Assembly (NCBI GenBank): GCA_000226015.1 | Contig: JH153270.1 | Coordinates: 1,321 to 50,996, forward strand | Source: Mnemiopsis leidyi | Lineage: Eukaryota; Ctenophora; Tentaculata; Lobata; Bolinopsidae | DNA length: 49,676 nucleotides | Direction of reading: 5' to 3' | Shown here: positions 1-12,800 of the stretch, one piece after another | Numbering within the stretch: position 1 is the first letter of the stretch | Layout of the letters: the number at the start of each line of letters is the position of its first letter | Translations under genes and position numbers: made by a program | The notes under the pieces: generated by a model | Database searches by the model: none | The model's input: only the letters and a program-made list of their open reading frames with translations | What the model was told of the DNA's origin: nothing

Positions 1-650
1 CACGCGTGCCGCGCCATCGACCATACGCGCACCATTCCGGGCCAACCCGTGTGCTATATCTTATTTAACACAGAGAATGAGATATTTATGATTTGATTTA
101 TATCAAATGCTGTAAATAAAAATTTTGAGTTTTTCTGAAATTTTGAGTTTTTCTGAATTAGACGGGTAAACCGCCTCTGGACGCTCCCCAGCTCCAAAAC
201 AATTGCCCAATTCCCATGAGCCCAATGGATTGCACAAATGAACACAATACACAAGATGGGGTCTTACAAGAGCTTTGTAAATAGCTAGCATAACATTCTC
301 ATCTCTATTAATCAAATTCCTAACAACCCTGCAGATCATCATATATATGTCTTTATCTGTTCATTCCAAAGCAGGGAGCTATGGGTAATAACCCCAAAAG
401 CTTTTTCTTGTGCAGACGCTTCAAGTTTAACTCCATTTAAGAAATATGTTAAATTAGGGTTATTGTTAAAATTGACATGAACTACTTTACATTAAGAAGG
501 ATTAAACTTAAGATGCCAGATACTTTCCCAGATTTCTGATTCTTAAATATCATCCGCTATACTTCTATGATCATATGCAAATGAAAAGTAAGCCAACTGT
601 TTTTGAAATTTCGTGATCACAGCCTGAGCTATAATGTTAATTGGGGACTG
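1..650 (-). mobile_element. LINE reverse-transcriptase relic (non-LTR retrotransposon, broken)
   Basis: Read on the minus strand, 342 down to 103 encodes a typical 3' end of a non-LTR retrotransposon RT, with the motif ALVRPHLVYC followed by an altered NPLGSWELGN. Upstream (about 350-640) I can still read FAYDHRSIADDI, a decayed form of the FADD catalytic region, and GVITHSSLLWNEQIK, the usual LGVxxDxxLxW thumb segment, but with in-frame stops and frame changes. It is therefore an old, non-functional fragment. The left side runs off the window. Family assignment (CR1/Jockey/RTE-like) is inference from motif style only. Confidence 0.75.
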
Positions 651-897
651 GATGTACTTGTAAGACAAAGATAGAACAATTTTAAGTTAGAACAATAAAA
701 GTGATGATAGAAATTAAAGTAACAGTAATAGGCCAAGCATAGGAAGCAAACTTTTGGCCCCTCTGTAACAGAGGAGAAATGATAGTTTAATTTCCCATAA
801 ACTCCTTTTTCTTTCACAAATGCTGCTCCAACTTTTTGGTTTAACTTCATTTTTAGAAGAAATAGCTTCATTTTTGCTCATTTGAATTTTAATCAGA

Positions 898-3800
898 ATG
901 TCAGAGCTTCCCACCAATGTTGTGACACCTAACATCAGCAACAACCAACCAATCAAAAAGCCAACAGCTGCAGTTTCACCTGTTGTTAGTTTTACCCAAG
1001 AAAAGAGCGATGCTAATAGCACAGTTTCAGTCAATGAGGTTGCCCCTAACCCCCCTCCTGCTGTTGCAACTGCTGCAGTGTCACATCCCAATCAACAGCA
1101 ACCAATTCAACAGGTACATTAGTACATTTCGCTCAAGATTTATTCCATTTGGCAATATCTAGTCCATTTTGCTTATGTTATATCAATGCCTTAATAATTG
1201 TTTTATGTATATATCATAGGAAATATTCTATCTTATCATCTCAGAAATTGCAAAGAGTTATTTTTGCAAACAAACACTGAGATTTGTGGAACAGGTCTAA
1301 AAGAGGAGTTTGTTTAGGACAAATAGTTTTTGACAATCAAAAATAAAACCGAAAAACTGGTAATAAAAACTGGTAATAAAGCGGTGAAGTGGGCAGAAAT
1401 ATGTTATTTTGAACTACAGTGACAGACTTATACGGTCAGTCTGGAAACACTCAAAATTTGTTGTGCTAAATAGTAATGTATAATCCGTATTGCAAAGTCG
1501 CCTAGTTTATTGTGCTCTTACTTCAAGCAGGCCACAGACCGGGAAATTCGCACAATGTTAAGTTAGATTATTGGACTATGCTTTGACACAATAAAAATCA
1601 TCAGGCTGCAATTGTTAGCGGGGCTATAAGTAGTCATTAAGTTGGGGACCAGAGTAAGAGTCCGGGGCTCCTTTTAGGTGCCCAATTATGGATGTTGCTG
1701 GCTTCCCCAATAGTCTTTGTATTTCATTAGACCTACCACGTTTGTGTTGACTTTACGACCATCGGCCAAATCCTCAGCCTTATGATATTTAGTGTCCAAT
1801 GTATTTTTACATTGTTCTCATTGTCAAAATATATAAATTCGATAAAAGTTTCAAATCAAATCAAATCAAAAATCAAATCATGTGCTGTGCTAAATAGTAA
1901 TATGCAGAACGTGCATGTGGGAGGTAACATTCTGCTTCTAGATGCCCAAATTGGGATGAGTATTGGTTTAGATATACAAGTTTTAACCAACATTCTGATA
2001 AATATTTTTAGATGGGGTGAAGAGGGGGTGGTATAATTGGTGTTTCTTTTGAAAGCACAAAAATCAAGAACACGAATGATAGTCACAAATTTATGAAACT
2101 AAGCTCTCAATAATATAGGATTCAAGGTCTTTTCCACATATATTCGATTAACATCTCCAGTGGCATAAAACCTAGGGATAATGAAAAATTAGTGATATTA
2201 ATATAAAGCTCAACACAAAATTCCCTGAAAGAATGAAATGATGATCTAAGGGATTTAGGGGGTCTTTTCAAGGTTGTGCAAAGCCTTAAGAATTTCTATC
2301 TTGTTTTCTCAATTTGCAACTATGCAAGTAATGAATATTCACTGTAAGGTTTATGGAGATGGTATATTTATGTTATAGAAGGAGGAGGCATGTTTATACT
2401 TAGACGATTTTTTAAGGCCCACCGCAGGTTGATAATCTGCCAAGTTGTCTGGGCCTACACCTTAGTATCAGGGGAAAGACAATTTTAGTTTATGTCTGAT
2501 AAAAGTACATCAAAATATCGAAAATTCACTTTCTCTCACTAGACTTACATTCGAGGGACTAAATATAAATAAATAAATAATAAATAAATAATGAATTATG
2601 ATGCCAGCATCATCACACCTAATCTCCTAAAATGTCTAAAAATTCTAAACTTCAATTAAAAATTTGTTTAATAAAAGTAAAAAGCATCAAGACAAAATTA
2701 ATAGATGTTAATAAACTTCTTTTTAGCTACCAAAGGGTTGTCTTTAAGGAAAATGTTATGCTTAAGCTTGTTTTCGAAATAATTTCCACTTTCAATCCTA
2801 TTTAAAACTTCATCTGAAATATCCCAAAAATTTCCAATACCGCAACCGGACTATAAACTTTGAAATAGAATCTCAAACTTTCAAACGGGAAAAGTTGTAT
2901 AAATCCTTAACGCTAGCATACCAACAGTCAAACATTCAATAGAGATAAACAACAAACAAAAATAATGTTTGCGCTGTTAGGACAGGCCAGTTACTGAGCC
3001 GCACACATGCGCTGCACAGCCTGTTATACCTGGTATTATGTCTAAACTTTTTAATTTTCAGACCCCCCAGTTTAACATCAACATCAGTCTGAACACTGGG
3101 CAACAGACACAGCAACCATCTTCCTCCCAAGTTTCTCAGCCACAAAATCCCTTACCTGATAACAGGAGACCGATGACAGGGGGATATTTTAAATTCCCAG
3201 TACCTTTTAGACATCAGAGGTATTAACAAGTTAATGCATTTAAAAATTTGCATTATATTTTTTGCTGAATTGCAATTGTACATTTTCTCTTTTAATTCAA
3301 TTTCATTAATGCATCTAACCAACTAAGTTTATCAATATCACCAGAATGTGCACAAGTTGCCTAAAGCATAAACCCCCCGTAATTGATGTGGAGCAGGGTT
3401 CTAAAGATGCACCCATCACTCTTGATAGTGACAGTGATGAGGAGAAGCATGTTGCAAATACAACTGTAAGTTTTGAGATAGGTTATTTATTTTCAGGCAC
3501 AACACTTTTTTGGAGCAGCTTAAGTCGAAAATACTTCACATATACATTTTTAATTCTCCAATGAACTTTACTACTGTAATCTCTAGAGGCATAGGAAAGA
3601 TTGCCATCTTTCTGTTAACTTTCATCATGTGACTCTTAGACTCTTAACGTCCCTCTCACCTACTTTAATCTTGGTTAACAATAATCAGAAATAGGCTTTT
3701 CTGATTTTAAATTTTACATACAAGTTCCATGACGGGAGTATTCCTGTTGACAATTTACTCCGCACAGTGTACAAGTCCCCACACCTCACCCCTGAAATCA

Positions 3801-6800
3801 CCTCCAAAAGCTCTAAGTACCTCCGGCGTATTTCCATTACCTAAAGAGCCCAGACCCGACCCTCCAAAACAAGTAGAGGAAGTCGAAAGTTCTTCAACTC
3901 ATGATGAAAGTGCCAAGCGACGTAAACTTGATTCTAATTCAAAACAGTGAGTATAAGCCATCATAAAGATGTTGAAGTTGTGGGTTCACTAATTGATCAA
4001 TTGCAAGATTTTTCCCCGAAAATCCCTCGACAATTTCTTACATTCTCAGATACAACCAATATAACCACAGATTCAACAATCAGACCCTCTACTACGCCGC
4101 TCTTAAAGGAGACACTTCCAAAGTAAGCTGAAAAGTTTAATCGGCTGTCTTTACTTTTTTGTGTTTTGTTACTACTTGTTTCATCTTTTGGCTTCCATTA
4201 AATTTCTTTGAGTTAATACAGAATGACTATTCTTATGAACAGCAGTATAGTTATCAATTTTCATTTCAATTTGACCATCTGATTAATGACACTGCAGGTC
4301 TCATTTCTACTTGAAGGCAATCCTGATCGAATGAACTTTAGAGTTAAAGATACGGGAATGACCCCTTTACATGCTGCCGTTAAAAGTGGCAGTGTGGCAA
4401 CTCTCAAGGTGCAGCCCTCGTATTACAAGAAATTTAAACTTAGTATTCAAGTCAGATTTTAGGCTTTGTTGGCTATCAGCCTATCGTTCCCGTTTGACTG
4501 TCAACTTTTTGATTATCAATCACTTCGATCCTTGAAACTTGAATAAAGACAAGAATCAGACCAATATAAAATGCTCATGAACTAAAACTACAGTTACTTG
4601 AGATTTAATGTTAAGTTTGCAAATATAACACTACTGAAATGTCCAGGAGCTAACGCGACATATCGGAGCTGGAACACTCACCCTTGAAGCTATGGACAAG
4701 GAACTTCAGACACCTCTTTTCTACGCTATAAAACACAACAAGGCACAATGTCTTCGCTTTCTTCTTACTCAGGTAAGTTCAGATTATATTATCTTTTAAA
4801 ATGATTATGATTTCACAAAGTATTCCTATTGCACAGTGCTAAAACATTCCGTTCTTTTCGGAATCTTTTCGTCTATTTGTCATGTGACAGCATTTCTCGA
4901 TAAAACGATCAGTGAAGAATAAAGACTATTGTTGATAAGTAAAAGGAGAGGCTTTACCCAAGTTTAACATTTTGTTTCACCTACAATAAAGCCATTGTTG
5001 GGCTTCGCCACATGACATTCAAAACATTTGAATGTTCGACTACATAACCAGTCACTGTAATATCCCGAAAATAGCCAAAATAAAGCCAAGTTTTGTCCCA
5101 AAACGTCTCCTGCCAAAATGTCTTACTGGAAAGAACAGCTGATAAACGACGTTTTAATCAAAAATCTGATTTAAGTAAACTTCCAATTCTACTTCCCAGC
5201 TTTTATTGTAAAAACATAAAACTGCTCATTAGTATAAACTCAAACTATTTCTGTCAGAATGTCACAATTATTGCAGCCACATTCCTCTCCCTGTACCATA
5301 GCTGAACTATTGCAATAAGGTGGTGGATAACTAGACGAGATCTGTGACGGTTCTCTCCCAAGAGATAAAGATACAATGTCCGTGTCTGTAGCCAGGAAGT
5401 AGGGAGGGGGAGGGTACAACTCCTCACTTCCCACCTCCATGTTCAGCTGATACTTGGGTGGTTCAGTATCAGCTTGTTCAGCAACCTCAGTGCTGACTGT
5501 TGAGTCTTCAGCGAAGTATCTGGTCCTGCCTTTGTAGCAAACTTTACAGAAGATGAGGAGGAGAGAGAAGGCAAGAGCCAGTGCGGCGCAGGTTGCGGCC
5601 GCAATGGCGTCTTGTGTGAGGGCTTCTCGATGTTTCTCAGAGATCGAGCAGTCCGCTATTGTGAAGAGTACAAGGAGGAGAGATGAGTGTTTCAACATGA
5701 GTAGCTGAGAGGGAGTATATCGGTATTTAAGATATTTCAAGTATTGACCTTGTGAACACAACTTTTGAACACGTTCTAGTATGTTGACTGTGTTACCCTA
5801 TTCGCATAAATCGGAATTTTAATAATTGATCAACTGCAGTAACAAACCAAAAAGTTTTTAGATAACGTAAGCCGATAAAAGTATCAACTAAAATTGACTA
5901 TTTAACAAAAAAGCGTGTATTCTCTATTCACTTTCACAGTACTTCTATGGAACCTTCAAATCCGACAAAAAATATTCATTAGAGTGACTACAAAGCGGTA
6001 GAATAGAAACTAAGGTAGCGGGGTTTAACGTTTAAGTCTGTCTGCTGTGTGCTACAGTAACATGTTATATAGTCTAATATCAGTAATATCAATGACAACT
6101 TGGCTCCCGGCCAAGATTCCTAGCTGCTCCCTACACTACATCCTACATTGTGATGTAGTTATTAAATAGCAGGGAATTTCGGTAGGTCATCGACCGGCTA
6201 TTAGACGGCTTTTAGCGGTCATCAGCATGTTATTTGCAGCTGACATATTATTGTGGTGCTTGACTGCTGAGCGATTTTAATGCCGGCGAATATATTTCAC
6301 GTCTGGTGCGAAAATAGGACAGACAACTGTGGAGACGACAAAGTAGAAAAATGTTACGATAATCCCAGAAACAATACAGTAAACATTAGCGGCCCTGGCT
6401 ACCTACAAAAGGATATATATTATATATGATAATAATATGTAATTGATGTGCTTCTTTTCTACTTCGCTTCAGTAATATTCATGTCGAATTATTCACGTAA
6501 AGTGAATATACCTAAACTTTCGAATTAGCATATTTATATCCAGCTCAACTCCTTGCTAGTAACTTAGAAACCTGACTCAGCAACCTGACTCAGCAACGTA
6601 ACCATAGCAACATAACATAGCAACCTGACTCAGCAACGTAACATAGCAACGTAACATAGAAACCTGACTCAGCAACCTAACATAACAACCTAACATAACA
6701 ACGTAACTCAGCAACCTGACTCAGCAACTTAACATAGCAACATAACATAGAAACGTAACTTAGAAACCTGACTTAGCGACCTAACATAGCAACGTAACTT

Positions 6801-9800
6801 AGAAACCTGACTTTGCAACCTGACTTAGCAACCTAACATAGCAACGTAACTTAGAAACCTTACTTTGCAACCTGACTTAGCAATCTGACTTAGCGACCTA
6901 ACATAGCAACTTAACTTAGAAACCTGACTTTGCAACCTGACTAAGCGACCTCACTTAGCAACGTAACTTAGAAACCTGACTTTGCAATCTGACTCAGCGA
7001 CCTAACTTAGCAACGTAACTTAGAAACCTGACTTAGCAACCTGACTTAGCGACCTGACTCAGCTTCTGTACTCAGCTTCTGTACTTAGCAACTTGTTTTA
7101 CTTAATGGTAAACCAACGCGAAATTGGACATAAAAAATGAACGTCGGAATGATAAGTCATCCCAGAAAATGCTTCTTTTTATCATGTTTTCCTTTATCAT
7201 GTTTTCTGTATACGACGAAACCTTTTCAACACTTCAGTTGATTTATACTGCTGTTTTTATTTCTTCGTTCTTTTAAATTAACTTATATTAGGTCAGATTT
7301 GTACCTTCTTTAGATGGTCTTTACGAAATAAAGAAGTAGGCTATATACTACGTCGTGGGTGTTCTGAGTTACCGCAGCAAGATACAGTGAGAAAATTGCA
7401 ACATTGTGATATGATATGTAAGAAAAGGGTGTTTTACTTGGTGTCTATAATCTTGTGATTACTCATACGATTAAGAATATTATATAAAATAGGTATCAAG
7501 CTTTATCAGGAGCTTGAAAACAGCAACTAACAATCTGGCGTATTTAGCATGTAGAATGTTGTAAACCAGCTAACTGGAATCAACAAAACACGTTGATAAA
7601 AATACTAGCTAAAAGAGGAATTGAGAACTTAACAATTCTGGGATACTTAATGCAATGCGGGTGAAAGTCTTGGGCCTGGGTTTATATAGGTGTCATTTAG
7701 ATCTTCTTATACTAGCTACTCTTGACATCTAATTAGACTGGAGGTTATTGGACATGTAAGTTATTACGCCATCTCGTTTTTATCACACTTGTGATTGCCC
7801 CAGTACTCGACTTTCTGTAGGAATCATGACAAGACAAAATAACATAAATCATTAGATAAGTGTCAGATCGTAGCACGAAATGCAAAGATCGTCATTTCAA
7901 TCAGGCAATTGAACGTGTGATGAAATCATGATGACATATTTTAGATTTTCACGTAGAAACAACGTCATGTGCAAAGAAGCAACGTAAAGAAATAACGTAA
8001 TTGTTGTCCAATAGTACTTGCAGATAACTCCGTCTAACCGAAAGCAATGATGTTACTTTTTGACAAACCAAAGATGGCGAAACAAACCATCATCATTGTT
8101 CAAATTAAGACGTCAGAAAAATTCAGTGAACAAAGACAAAGAGGCATTAGTCGAGGAGAGATTGTCTGGCGATACCATTGTTTAAACTCTGTTGTGTATA
8201 CAAGTTTCAGATTAACGATGACGCTGATAACACTGTCTGTCGAAACAGAGGGTTCAGAACAAGAAAAATAGGACGATTTCTAGAAACTCAAACTGCTTGG
8301 ATCATCTGATCACTCGTTGGTAGTAGAAATTAAACGAGTGCAGACAAAATTTGGTGTCTTCTTTCCATGTCGTAGCTGTCTAATTTCAGGTATCAGAAAG
8401 CGATTAGAGCTAATCAGTTTTCATGAGCATCTAATTAGACGTGCTCAATTTTGACATATAATCAGCTGTGAGTGCTGTTTAGATCAAGCTGCTAATAACA
8501 TTACTAGACGATTTTCAGACTTTACAAGGTAATCACAATCCCAACCTGGCACCGGACATCGCATCGAACTTGAGATTTTAGAGATCAGGGATTCCCAGCA
8601 ATAAAGCGGGGATTGAGTTAGTTTAGAATTCGTGCCACAAAGATTAAATTACCTTATGAAATCTTCAAACCTGTAATTTTCTCCTTTTAAGCTGTTAGTT
8701 TGATCCTACTTGATCGTACAAAGATAAAAGTCTATTAAAGTGAGCTAGTCCTCAATTTCAAAAACTCCATTGCATATTCAACAATGCAGCTTCATGATTG
8801 TATCCCATTTGCTGATTTGTCATAGACAAATAAAATAATCATACAATAAATAAAAACTTCCTACAGATAGGAATACAATGTACACTAAATTTCACATCTT
8901 AAAAAAGAATAGTAGATTTTGTAAATATCGCATTTTAAATCAATTTGGTTGTGTTCTTCTATAATTTGGGCACTTAGATAAAACTAGAATAGCTTTTCTA
9001 TAACACCCCAGTTATATAAAAAATTAGAAGCAATAGCTAAAATGAGAAGCAGATATTACGAGGAGATTTAAACTAAAATTAAAATACAAATAAAAAGTAT
9101 AATCATCAACCAAACCCTTGCAAATTGAAACGCTCGGTACATCCCAGTAAATAAGAAGACTCTAACCCGACAGACAGAGTAATGTGAAGATAATATAACA
9201 TTTCTATTGTACACCACCGCCTCGTCTCACTCGACCGTCCATTTGAGATTTTGTCTCCGATAATGAGTTCGTTGTCGCCAGTACTACGAAATAACCAGAA
9301 ACTATGTAACGTTTCTTTTGGTCATCCGTTTATCCGATAATTGGTATGAAATGTAAAATGGTATGAGGTAGGACAGAACTCCTATACGATACTGTACAGA
9401 AACCTGGGACATCACCTCAACGTAATACAACAATATGTCTCTCAATAGTTCATCCTTTTCAGCAGTTCAAACTATTTCTTATAAGTTATTATATTCAAAT
9501 GATCTGACGTCATACAGTTGTTAGTTGGACTATTAAAGTCTGGGAATTTAGTACAGTTTTTCCGAACTAGAACAAAGTACTATAGCTGCAAAGGGCTTTT
9601 ATTTTTGACATTCATTCAAAAAATTTCTTTTTAAAATGGAAAGTAAAAAACCGATATTTCAATGCATACACCGTTTTATCTTGGAAATTCACTCTTTGTT
9701 TAAAAAAAACTATGTACAAACTTTTTGAGTTTTTATTAGGATATAACATTTGTTTTTTCACACCATACAACTAAAAGTTAAAGTGAATTGCGACATTGTT

Positions 9801-12800
9801 AACATGGTTGGGTAGCAACTAAAATTAAAATTGTCAATCGTTCTGGTTACTTAGAGCTGCAATCTTTCGAATTAAACTCTGCTTGTCAACGGCTAGGTGG
9901 CGCAGTGGTTAGAATGTCAGTTTCGTAATCGAGAGGTTGCGAGTTCGAATCCCAGCGCTGCCTAATCGTGGGGTAAGCGTCTTTGACGCTCAGCTAAGGA
10001 TTCCATCGGATCTGGGCAGCCTCACGGTCCACACAGCCGAATGCTCGAGAAATTGTGTGTGAGGGTTAAATGGGGAGCTGTACTAACTGATGCAGCAAAA
10101 AGCAACTTCACTGGATGACTACCGTGATTGGGGTCACATGCCTAGCATGATTTATCTACCTGCTTACTTCTTTACTTGCACTTGTGTGAGTCTGCAGAAG
10201 CACTAGGTTCAGACGTTGCCTGCTACAGGCTATCCTGAACTTAGAAGCTTGCTACTTTACTTATTTGTCAGCAGATCTTTTCACGCTCTCTCTCCCGAAC
10301 GTGTCCTGAGGTCGAAGTCGTCTGACGGACGGAGAACTCCTCGACATGTTGATGTGTGTGACCTGCATAACTCTCCGTACATTGAACGGAATAGACTTGT
10401 CAAGATCGTGCTTTATCTTGAGACAAGCTGCAACAAAACAAGCTATGAAGAGAAGGACAAAACAGAAGCTTGTACCGAAGAGGATGGAGTAGAAAGCCTT
10501 ATCGTCCATCAAGGTATAGGTCATGTTTCTGTTACTTAGAGGGTTTGCTTCTAGACTCCCCATTCTGAACACAGTTCCTAGCTTTACAAGATGGGTTATT
10601 GTCTTTCGTTCCTAAAGTTTTGACGCTTAGTTTAAAAGCTTTTTATTTGACCGTTTTAAAAACGCACAATTCCCGTCGGTTTAGATTGGGACAGTTCAAC
10701 TTACAGTTCAACCACGGAAAGATTATCAGTTAGACAAAGCAGATGACGGTATTTTCGAAAGGTGTTGCAAATTTGCTTTGACTTGTGAAAGCGATTGACC
10801 AATGAGAAGGCAGATACGACCAGTGATTATCGATAATGTCCCATGTAAAAATGCATTTGATTTTATAAAATGCTGATAAAAGAAAACGAAATAAAGCAAC
10901 CACTTGAGTCTCGAAAAGTAGTCGAATCCTGTGAGTCCAGATCTGATATCTGTTAAGGTCAAATTAGTGACGTTCTTTAAAACGCTTTGTTTTCCACATT
11001 ACAATGGTCTTTATCCGCATAAGTTGCATGTACAGTTATTCGTCTCTCACACACAAGCATAATTTGAATAGTCACAAATACGCATTATATCATCCTAATG
11101 CTACAAAATGTTAGTAATTATTAACAAGAATTGCGGCTGCTTTTATTGTGTAAGGCGACCGCTGAATTTCCGGAATCATGAAAAATACGCTAGAATCGAA
11201 ATACAGAAATACGCAACCACCAACCGGGCATAATTTCGGTTAATTTTCATAGTTCTGCACGTGTTTAAAATACAGACGCACGAATCAATGCAGCCGTTGG
11301 TCGCATGATTTAAAAAGTCCACACTGCACACGCAAAGTTTGAACGCAATCGCGCTTTTTTATTGTTTTATTCCAAATATCTTAAGTCTGCATCACGTCGT
11401 CATAATTATATTTTATGTGCTATAACTTATTTACACTGCGATGTGTTTATACTTTAAAATTATACTAATCTAATGGCGTTTTCTAAATTTGTAATTTGTC
11501 GTTAAATAGATTTGTTCAGAGCTGAGATTAAAATTGTGTAACATTCATCTCTCAATCTGTCATCTGTCAAATTTCGACAAATTGCTCAATAAAACTTAGT
11601 CTAAAGTTTTAATACTTTCAACACTACCTATATACAAATAATTTGAGGTTCTAATGATGTAATTAAACGAAGATTTCAAGCCTTTATTATCTGTGCGTTT
11701 CTCTTCTGACCACCAACATCATAGTCTAAAGTTTAAAAGAACTTTGATCGTTTTTCTTGTTTGATCGTACTTTTTGTTGTAGTAGCTGTGAGGACTGAGG
11801 CAATTATGTATTCATTTCATGAAGTGAATTTGCGGCAGTTAAAACCTATAATCGTATTCGTATATTACATTACTAAGTCTGATATTTGTTAGGTCCACTT
11901 ATGACGTATAGCGAAAGTACTATGGACTGAATTTTATTACTAACATTTTGGATTTTCATCACCTATCTTGTTTCGTCTGATTGCCTTCTGGGAAATAGAA
12001 ATCCAATTCATTGTATACATTACTAAGTCTGATAAAGGAGCGTGCACGCGGACGTACGTACGTACATACGGACACTTTTTGAGCCGATTTACGCTGTCGA
12101 TCGCCAACCCTTGCCAACCCTTCGGGCTCAAATGGCATGATACGGGAGAAAAAAATTACATCGAATTCAGCCAATATCAGCAATTGGTGCAGAAAACTAA
12201 TAAAACCAAGTGCTAAAAAATTTTCTTTTAGAGCCCGATGTGAAATGATGCATGACTCACAATTATTACCTGTTTCTTTGAAAAAGTTTAATGATTGGTC
12301 GACTGTTTACTTTCCACATGATGTGTACAGTTGAAATTCAGTTTCTCTTCTTGGCCTCGCAGTTGTTCCGGTAAAAATGAAAAGGAGGATGAAACACACT
12401 CAAGAAGGATAATTATTGTTGACCATTTTCTTTGTGACTTTCTTTTGTAAATCCCTCCATTGCTACATCACACATATTTCGATCAAACAGCGATGGTAGC
12501 TCAGTAGGTAGAGCAATTGGACGTCAACCAAGAGGTCGCGGGTTCAAGCCCCATCTGTCGACAGTCTTTTCGAGTTAACTATCACCGATCATGTATCAAA
12601 CAAGAACGGGCAGGTTGATTGCAATATATTTCGAAGACTTCTACCTCAACATTTGACCCACAGTTGCTGCTTTATAATCGTCTAGATTGGAACTAATCTT
12701 GTCTGCATTTTGGTGATATATTTAGCCCCTCCGGCCTCCACCCCTATTTAATTCATAGATTAAATATACTCTGTTTTCAATTTAGTTTTCTTGAGACACC

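Noticed and set aside
714-1091. Minus-strand 125-residue hydrophobic ORF opposite EHMT exon 1
   Set aside because: It is the antisense of the real first exon, whose donor and phase are consistent with the rest of the gene.
8047-8271. Plus-strand 74-residue ORF in the large EHMT intron
   Set aside because: No domain, no hydropathy pattern, no paralogue and no splice context.
11940-12334. Overlapping ORFs on both strands
   Set aside because: Short, unconserved-looking and mutually exclusive. No family features.
12490-12561. Calling this a functional tRNA-Asp(GTC)
   Set aside because: C at loop position 33, a broken T-stem pair and a weak acceptor make a pseudogene or SINE-derived copy more likely.
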